Shown one piece after another: positions 3,101-5,924 of a DNA stretch of 5,924 nucleotides. The notes beneath the pieces are model-generated. The model did not search any database and was not told where the DNA came from. It saw nothing but the letters and a program-made list of their open reading frames with translations. This stretch comes from Bacillota bacterium (GTDB taxonomy: Bacteria; Bacillota; Clostridia; Lachnospirales; Lachnospiraceae): contig JAEZOB010000064.1 in assembly GCA_023414355.1 (NCBI GenBank), positions 1 through 5,924 on the forward strand, read 5' to 3'. Made by a program: the position numbers and the translations under genes. Position 1 is the stretch's first letter, and every line of letters begins with the position of its first letter.

Positions 3101-5924
3101 AGGGCACGGCCCTCAGCTTCGCGAGCGATGGCCTCATCATCTCCAATCCGATCGTGCTGTCCGGCGACCCGACCTTCGATGTCGCGACCGGAGACACCGT
3201 CACCGTTTCGAGCACGATCAGCGACGGCAGCCTGCCGGGCGATGTGCTTAAGACCGGCGGGGGCACGCTCATCCTCACCGGCACGAACACCTATTCCGGC
3301 GGGACGATCCTTCAGGAGGGCACGCTTTCGATCTCGCAGGACGCGAACATCGGCGCGAGCAGCGGGACGCTGACGCTGTCGGGCGGCACCCTGCTGACGA
3401 CGGCAGGCTTCACATCGACGCGGGCGATCACGCTGACGGACGGGACGGCGAGCACGGTCAGCGTCGCCAACACCGGCGCGGGCAACGCCCTCACCCTCGC
3501 CGGCGTCATCGCGGGCTCGAACACGGGCTCGCTGACGATATCCGGCCCCGGCACGGTGACGCTTTCGGGCGTGAACACGTATGCGGGCGCGACGACGGTC
3601 TCGTCGGGCACGCTGGCGTTGTCCGGGACGGGATCGATCGCGGCGTCGAGCCTTGTGACGGTGGCGACGGGGGCGACGTTCGACATCGGCGGAACGACGA
3701 GCGGGGCCTCGGTCGCGAGCCTGGCGGGTGCCGGTTCGGTGACGCTGGGGTCTCAGGGCCTGACGCTGACGGCTGCGGCGAACACGTTCTCCGGCGTGAT
3801 CACTGGCTCGGGCCCGCTGACCGTGTCCGGCGGCACTCTGACACTGGCGGGTACGAACACGTACACGGGCGCGACGACGATCTCGTCCGGTGCCACGCTG
3901 GCGCTGACGGGCTCGATCACGCCGTCGAGCGTCGTCACGGTTTCTACCGGCGGCACGTTCGACATCAGCGGGGTGACAGGAAGCGCTTCGATCAGGAGCC
4001 TGGCCGGGTCGGGCACGGTGACGCTGGGCAACAGCGGACTGAGCCTGGAGCTGCAGGTTGCGAACGACACGTTCGCCGGCGTGATTTCGGGCGCAGGCGG
4101 ATTGACCGTTTCGGGCGGTACGGCGACCTTGACTGGCGCCAACACATATACGGGCCTGACGACGATCTCGTCCGGCGCCAAGTTGGCACTGGCGGGCACA
4201 GGCTCGATCGCGGGCTCCACGATACAGCTCGTCTCCAGTGGTGTGTTCGACATCAGTGGGACGACGAATGGCGCGTCGGTGAAGTGGATCACCGGCAACG
4301 CCACCACGGCGGTGACGTTGGGGTCTCAGACGCTGACGCTTTCGGCCCCGGCGTCAACCACCTTCAACGGTGTGATCTCGGGCACCGGTTCCGTGGTGAT
4401 CCTGGGGGGCGCTGGCCAGACATTCCTCGGCACGAACACCTATTCCGGCGGAACGACGATATCGGGCGGCGGCCTGCTGAACGTGCAGGCGGACGCCAAT
4501 CTGGGTGATGCGAGCGGCGGTTTGACGCTCTCCAGCGGCACGCTTGGTGCAGGCGGGAGCTTCACGTCTGCGCGGGCGGTCACCCTGGTGGCCGCGACGA
4601 CGAACATCATCAGGGTCAACAATGCGGGCGACACGCTGACCCTCTCGGGCGTCATCTCGGGTGCGGGCAATCTGGGAAAGCAGTCCCCCGGCACACTGAT
4701 ACTGTCTGGCGCGAATACCTACACAGGTTCGACGACGATCTCGGCGGGCACGCTGGCGCTGTCCGGGACGGGTTCGATCGCGGCCTCGAGCGGCGTGACG
4801 GCGACGGGCACGTTCGACATCAGCGGGACCACGAGCGGTGCCTCGATCAAGAGCCTGGCGGGTGCGGGCACGGTGACCTTGGGCGCCAAGGCGCTGACGC
4901 TGACGGCGGGGGCGAACACGTTCTCGGGCGTGATCTCCGGCACGGGCGCGGTGACGGTGTCCGGTGGCACCGAGACGCTGTCGGGTGCGAACACATATAC
5001 GGGTTCGACGACGGTTGCGTCGGGCGCCACGCTGGCGCTGTCCGGTACGGGTTCGATCGCGGCGTCGAGCCTGGTGACGGCGACTGGCACGTTCGACATC
5101 AGCGGGACGACGACGGGGGCGTCGATCACGACCTTGGCGGGTGCCGGCACGGTGACCCTTGGCGGCAAGGCGCTGACGCTGACGGCAGGCGTGAGCACGT
5201 TCTCCGGTGTGATCGGCGGCACGGGCTCGCTGACGCTGTCCGGCGGCACCGAGACGCTGTCGGGCGTGAACACCTATACCGGCGGGACCACGGTCTCGTC
5301 CGGCGCGACGCTGAAGTTGTCGGGGACGGGTTCGGTCGCAGCCTCGAGCCTGGTGACGGCGACGGGCACGTTCGACATCAGCGCGACGACGAGCGGGGCC
5401 TCGATCGCGAGCCTGGCGGGCTCGGGCGCGGTGACCCTCGGTTCTCAGGCGCTGACGCTGACGGCGGGGACGGGCACGTTCTCCGGCGTGATCTCCGGGA
5501 CGGGCGCGGTGACGCTGTCCGGAACCGGGACCGAAACCCTGTCCGGCGTGAACACGTACACCGGCGTGACGACGATCTCGTCGGGCACGCTTGCGCTGTC
5601 GGGGACGGGTTCGATCGCGGCCTCGAGCGGTGTGACGGCTTCGGGCACGTTCGATATCAGCGGGACAACGAGCGGCGCCTCGATCAAGAGCCTGGCGGGC
5701 TCGGGCGCGGTGACCCTGGGATCTCAGGCGCTGACGCTGACGGCTGCGGCGGACACGTTCTCCGGCGTGATCGGCGGCACAGGCACGGAGACGGTGTCCG
5801 GCGGGACGCAGGTTCTGTCGGGTGCGAACACGTACACGGGCGGGACGACGGTGTCCGGCGGCACGCTGTCGGTGTCTGCGGATAACAATCTGGGCGCGAG
5901 CGGCGGTGTGACGCTGTCGGGGGG
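1..5924 (+). CDS. Giant autotransporter passenger region (PATR repeat protein), internal fragment open at both ends
   Basis: Frame 1 reads through the window without a stop, giving 1,974 complete codons; neither start nor stop is present. The protein is almost entirely Gly, Thr, Ser, Ala, Leu and Val. I found no Cys or His, two Met (residues 831 and 1032) and one Trp (residue 1429). It carries 23 copies of a core like NTYTGGTTVSxGTL, one of them degenerate, spaced 64-66 or 88-98 residues apart. This is the autotransporter-associated beta strand (PATR) repeat. In known proteins it lies in the secreted passenger of type V autotransporters, forms a right-handed beta-helix and often serves adhesion or biofilm formation. 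By inference the full protein has an N-terminal signal peptide and a C-terminal outer-membrane barrel outside the window. The specific ligand or role cannot be read from this part. Repetitive composition and lack of Cys fit periplasm-crossing passengers. An alternative is a two-partner (TpsA-like) exoprotein sharing such repeats. Coding status is near certain; the secretion route is inferred. Confidence 0.9.
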   Translation, partial: METTADITTSRNIVVSLASGISQGTNALTLSGQLSGSGNLNIAGAGKVTITGTSNTYSGRLSLVNGTVEGTTTSITAGSIVNSGYLNFNQTSNGTYAGAISGTGALTVLGTGTVTLSGTNTYTGATTISGGTLSVSADSNLGDTSSNLKLNGGTLATTATISSSRAVIVSSASAIDVAASSTLTLSGIVSGSGALTKKNTGTLTLSGVNTYTGGTTVSAGTLSVSADNNLGASGGVTLSGGTLAATATFASARTVAVSAASSIDVAASSTLTLSGVVSGAGALTKTNAGTLVLSNTNTYSGGTIVSAGTLSVSADNNLGNAGGGVTLSGGTLLASSGFTSSRGVTLAAATSSTVSVAPANALTLSGVVSGSGALVASGTGTLTLSGANTYTGGTAVSSGTTLALSGTGSIAASSGVTATGAFDISGTTSGASIQSLAGAGSVVLGSKNLTLTAATNTFSGVISGTGSLTLSGGSETLSGTNTYTGGTTVTGGTLSVSADANLGGAAGGVTLNGGTLAASSTFTTARAVAISAASTINTSSNTLTLSGAVSGSGALIKVGTGTLVLSGSSTYSGTITVSAGTLQGTTSSLTGSIVNNSAVAFNQSTSGTYAGAISGTGSLTVSGTGIVKLTGANTFTGTTTISSGATLQFGNGGSLAGAIANSGTLAFNLSSDLTYSSVLSGTGSVAQVGSGTLTLSGSNTYSGGTTVSSGTLSVSSDTNLGNASGGLTLSGGTLAASSGFTSTRGVVVSSASAVDVGSNTVTLSGVVSGTGALTKAGSGTLILSGANTYGGTITVSAGTLQGTTSGLSGSIVNNSAVVFDQATSGTYAGVMSGSGSLTVSGGGTVILTGANTFTGTTTISGATLQFGDGGSLAGPIANSGTLAFNLSSNLTYSSVLSGSGSVVQSGSGTLTLSGNNTYAGGTTVSGGILAISSDANLGNASGGVTLAGGTLAVTAAASSARSVVISSESTLDIGSNAVTLSGVLSGSGTLIKNGAGTLTLSGVNTNSGGINLTAGTIGVGSNNALGTGTLSMSEGTALSFASDGLIISNPIVLSGDPTFDVATGDTVTVSSTISDGSLPGDVLKTGGGTLILTGTNTYSGGTILQEGTLSISQDANIGASSGTLTLSGGTLLTTAGFTSTRAITLTDGTASTVSVANTGAGNALTLAGVIAGSNTGSLTISGPGTVTLSGVNTYAGATTVSSGTLALSGTGSIAASSLVTVATGATFDIGGTTSGASVASLAGAGSVTLGSQGLTLTAAANTFSGVITGSGPLTVSGGTLTLAGTNTYTGATTISSGATLALTGSITPSSVVTVSTGGTFDISGVTGSASIRSLAGSGTVTLGNSGLSLELQVANDTFAGVISGAGGLTVSGGTATLTGANTYTGLTTISSGAKLALAGTGSIAGSTIQLVSSGVFDISGTTNGASVKWITGNATTAVTLGSQTLTLSAPASTTFNGVISGTGSVVILGGAGQTFLGTNTYSGGTTISGGGLLNVQADANLGDASGGLTLSSGTLGAGGSFTSARAVTLVAATTNIIRVNNAGDTLTLSGVISGAGNLGKQSPGTLILSGANTYTGSTTISAGTLALSGTGSIAASSGVTATGTFDISGTTSGASIKSLAGAGTVTLGAKALTLTAGANTFSGVISGTGAVTVSGGTETLSGANTYTGSTTVASGATLALSGTGSIAASSLVTATGTFDISGTTTGASITTLAGAGTVTLGGKALTLTAGVSTFSGVIGGTGSLTLSGGTETLSGVNTYTGGTTVSSGATLKLSGTGSVAASSLVTATGTFDISATTSGASIASLAGSGAVTLGSQALTLTAGTGTFSGVISGTGAVTLSGTGTETLSGVNTYTGVTTISSGTLALSGTGSIAASSGVTASGTFDISGTTSGASIKSLAGSGAVTLGSQALTLTAAADTFSGVIGGTGTETVSGGTQVLSGANTYTGGTTVSGGTLSVSADNNLGASGGVTLSG
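139..333 (+). repeat. Class C1 repeat unit (65 residues), not followed by C2
   Basis: Residues 47-111. The core is NTYSGRLSLVNGTVEG (Tyr57). The middle has SIVNSGYLNFNQTSNGTYAG and the end AISGTGALTV. It aligns with the C1 units at 1681-1872 and 2335-2526, which share SIVN..., F[ND]Q and GTYAG. Unlike those two, it is followed directly by a class A unit, so the C2 partner is missing. It is the most diverged C1 copy, with an extra Arg (residue 60) in place of the usual Gly/Thr. Confidence 0.75.
334..1137 (+). repeat. Three tandem class A repeat units (334-600, 601-864, 865-1137)
   Basis: The units are 89, 88 and 91 residues long, with core Tyr at residues 122, 211 and 299. Each runs: core NTY[TS]G, then GTLSVSAD[SN]NLG, a beta run with GGTL, a single Arg (165, 253, 342) in [ST][AS]R, then LTLSG[IV]VSGxGAL. 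The Asp of the AD-x-NLG motif and the Arg are kept in all three. The second unit, from the core to VTLSG, is nearly repeated at the window end (5821-5922). The first is more diverged (DTSSNLKLNGG) than the other two. Confidence 0.85.
1138..1416 (+). repeat. Class B repeat unit (93 residues), isolated copy
   Basis: Residues 380-472. After the core NTYTGGTAVSSGTTLAL comes GTGSIAASSGVTATGAFDISG (Phe422), then SGASIQSLAGAG, a strand run LTLTAATNTFSGVISG (Phe458, 36 residues after Phe422) and LTLSGGSETLSG leading into the next unit. It is the only B unit in the first half of the window. Bases 1210-1260 are identical to 4759-4809 in a B unit 3.5 kb away. Confidence 0.85.
1417..1680 (+). repeat. Class A repeat unit (88 residues)
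   Basis: Residues 473-560, core Tyr483. It has GTLSVSADANLGGAAGG, the conserved Arg at 526 (TTARAV) and TLTLSGAVSGSGALIK at the end. It separates the isolated B unit from the C1-C2-A tandem block. The Arg is 24 residues after the Leu of NLG, as in most A units. Confidence 0.85.
1681..2334 (+). repeat. Super-repeat copy 1: C1-C2-A block, 654 bp
   Basis: Three units: C1 (residues 561-624), C2 (625-690) and A (691-778). C1 has GTLQGTTSSLTGSIVNNSA, FNQSTSGTYAG and AISGTGSLTV. C2 has core NTFTGTTTISSGATLQFG, then GGSLAGAIANSGTLAF and LTYSSVLSGTGS. The A unit has SVSSDTNLGNASGG, Arg744 and VTLSGVVSGTGALTK. The whole block is followed immediately by a second copy, with the same unit order and close sequence. 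The C units are about 24 residues shorter than A or B, roughly one beta-helix turn by inference. Confidence 0.85.
2335..2985 (+). repeat. Super-repeat copy 2: C1-C2-A block, 651 bp
   Basis: Units C1 (residues 779-842), C2 (843-907) and A (908-995). It repeats the preceding block one codon shorter: TTTISSGATLQF in copy 1 is TTTISGATLQF here, so residue offsets change from 218 to 217 across that point. Shared landmarks are GTLQGTTS, GSIVNNSAV, SGTYAG, GGSLAG, IANSGTLAFNLSS and TYSSVLSG. The A unit keeps the Asp and Arg (961) but has a changed middle (LAVTAAASSARSVVISSES). The C1 core is NTYGGTITVSAG. This looks like an older tandem duplication that has since diverged. Confidence 0.85.
2986..3261 (+). 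repeat. Class D repeat unit (92 residues), single copy with degenerate core
   Basis: Residues 996-1087. The core reads GVNTNSGGINLTAGTIGVG, with Asn1006 in place of the usual Tyr/Phe. The middle is unlike the other units: SNNALGTGTLSMSEGTAL, SNPIVLSGDPTFD, then VSSTISDGSLPGDVLKTGGG. It holds three of the few prolines, a Met and several Asp. NALGTG followed by L and a short strand, then an IVLSG strand, resembles PATR units in many other autotransporters. It may therefore be the more generic family form, but I could not search for it. Confidence 0.7.
3262..3546 (+). repeat. Class A repeat unit, variant (95 residues)
   Basis: Residues 1088-1182, core NTYSGGTILQEGTLSI (Tyr1098). The D-x-N-L-G motif is QDANIG, the only copy with Ile for Leu. 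Arg1141 is still 24 residues later (TSTRAI). The end is longer (NTGAGNALTLAGVIAGSNTGSLTI), which explains the extra length. It follows the D unit and leads into the first B array. Confidence 0.8.
3547..4410 (+). repeat. Three tandem class B repeat units (3547-3831, 3832-4116, 4117-4410)
   Basis: The units are 95, 95 and 98 residues long, with core Tyr at 1193, 1288 and 1383. FDI[SG]G occurs with Phe at 1227, 1320 and 1416, and the inner TF[SAN]GVI at Phe 1263, 1358 and 1455. The first keeps the usual 36-residue gap between these landmarks. The second (38) and third (39) have small insertions, LELQVAND and KWITGNATT. The third unit holds the only Trp of the window (residue 1429). These three are more diverged from each other than the later four B units. 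Confidence 0.85.
4411..4689 (+). repeat. Class A repeat unit (93 residues) between two class B arrays
   Basis: Residues 1471-1563, core NTYSGGTTISGGGLLNV (Tyr1481). It has QADANLGDASGG, Arg1525 (TSARAV) and LTLSGVISGAGNLGK. The stretch TTNIIRVNNAGD adds a second Arg (1618 is not in this unit; the extra one lies at about residue 1538), which is unusual because A units normally have one Arg. Confidence 0.8.
4690..5802 (+). repeat. Four tandem class B repeat units (4690-4965, 4966-5244, 5245-5526, 5527-5802)
   Basis: Core Tyr residues are 1574, 1666, 1759 and 1853; unit lengths are 92, 93, 94 and 92. The Phe of FDIS is at 1605, 1698, 1791 and 1884, exactly 93 residues apart. The inner TFSGVI[SG]G Phe is always 36 residues later. 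Shared landmarks are GTGS[IV]AASS, TFDIS, GASI, LAG, ALTLTA and ETLSG before the next core. The position after GASI varies (Lys, Thr, Ala, Lys). One copy has FDISATT instead of FDISGTT. This is the most regular and probably most recently amplified part of the window. Confidence 0.9.
5803..5924 (+). repeat. Class A repeat unit, N-terminal part only
   Basis: Residues 1935-1974 plus two bases. NTYTGGTTVSGGTLSVSAD followed by NNLGASGGVTLSG shows that the repeat order returns to class A after the four B units. The conserved Arg would lie just beyond the window end. The protein sequence of residues 1941-1974 differs from residues 207-240 at only two positions, though many third codon positions differ. 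Confidence 0.85.

Noticed and set aside
3128..3373. Short + strand open frame (81 codons), and another at 4284-4508
   Set aside because: Both are out of frame with the continuous repeat-coding frame, and their products are Arg-rich or low-complexity and unlike any family I recognise.
139..5924. RTX toxin or calcium-binding adhesin repeats
   Set aside because: The Gly-rich look is suggestive, but the RTX nonapeptide GGxGxDxLx is not present in series. The repeated core is the NTYTGGTT PATR type.
61..5924. Frequent short DNA word CTGTCCGG as a possible uptake, Chi-like or regulatory site
   Set aside because: It always encodes Leu-Ser-Gly in the same reading frame of the repeat core, so protein repetition explains it.

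Overview
The whole window lies inside one open reading frame on the + strand. Frame 1 is free of stop codons from base 1 to the last complete codon at 5920-5922, giving 1,974 codons, and it runs off both ends. No start codon, stop codon, intergenic gap, RNA gene or second gene is visible. The product reads as part of the repetitive passenger region of a giant surface autotransporter (type V secretion). It is built from the Gly/Thr/Ser-rich 'autotransporter-associated beta strand repeat' (PATR type, core NTYTGGTTVS-GTL), which in this family folds as a long beta-helix outside the cell. The signal peptide and the C-terminal beta-barrel that would prove the secretion route are not in the window.

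I divided the protein into units, each starting about 10 residues before the Tyr/Phe of the NT[YF]xG core. There are 22 complete units and two cut by the window ends. They fall into four classes. Class A (88-95 residues) has a D-x-N-L-G motif and a single Arg about 24 residues later. Class B (92-98 residues) has an FDISG motif and an internal TFSGVISG. Class C (64-66 residues, subtypes C1 and C2) has GTYAG-AISG or LTYSSVLSG. Class D (92 residues) occurs once. The order is A(partial)-C1-A-A-A-B-A-[C1-C2-A]-[C1-C2-A]-D-A-B-B-B-A-B-B-B-B-A(partial). The first half is rich in A and C, the second half in B, and the single D unit lies between them.

The DNA is GC-rich, with Leu mostly CTG/CTC, Ser mostly TCG/TCC/AGC and almost no TTA, CTA or TCA codons. 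This suggests a high-GC proteobacterium. An alphaproteobacterium is my guess, from the general look of such giant repeat autotransporters and not from any marker gene. The same codon bias leaves the antisense strand almost free of stops, so the long antisense frames are artefacts.

Points of most interest are the mix-and-match architecture with shared unit edges, an invariant Asp/Arg pair in every complete A unit, a roughly 650-bp tandem duplication of a three-unit block, and mixed signs of concerted evolution. One 51-bp stretch is identical between B units 3.5 kb apart, while other near-identical protein copies differ mainly at synonymous sites. I see no previously undescribed system here. 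It is an unusually clear example of a modular repeat adhesin or surface protein.
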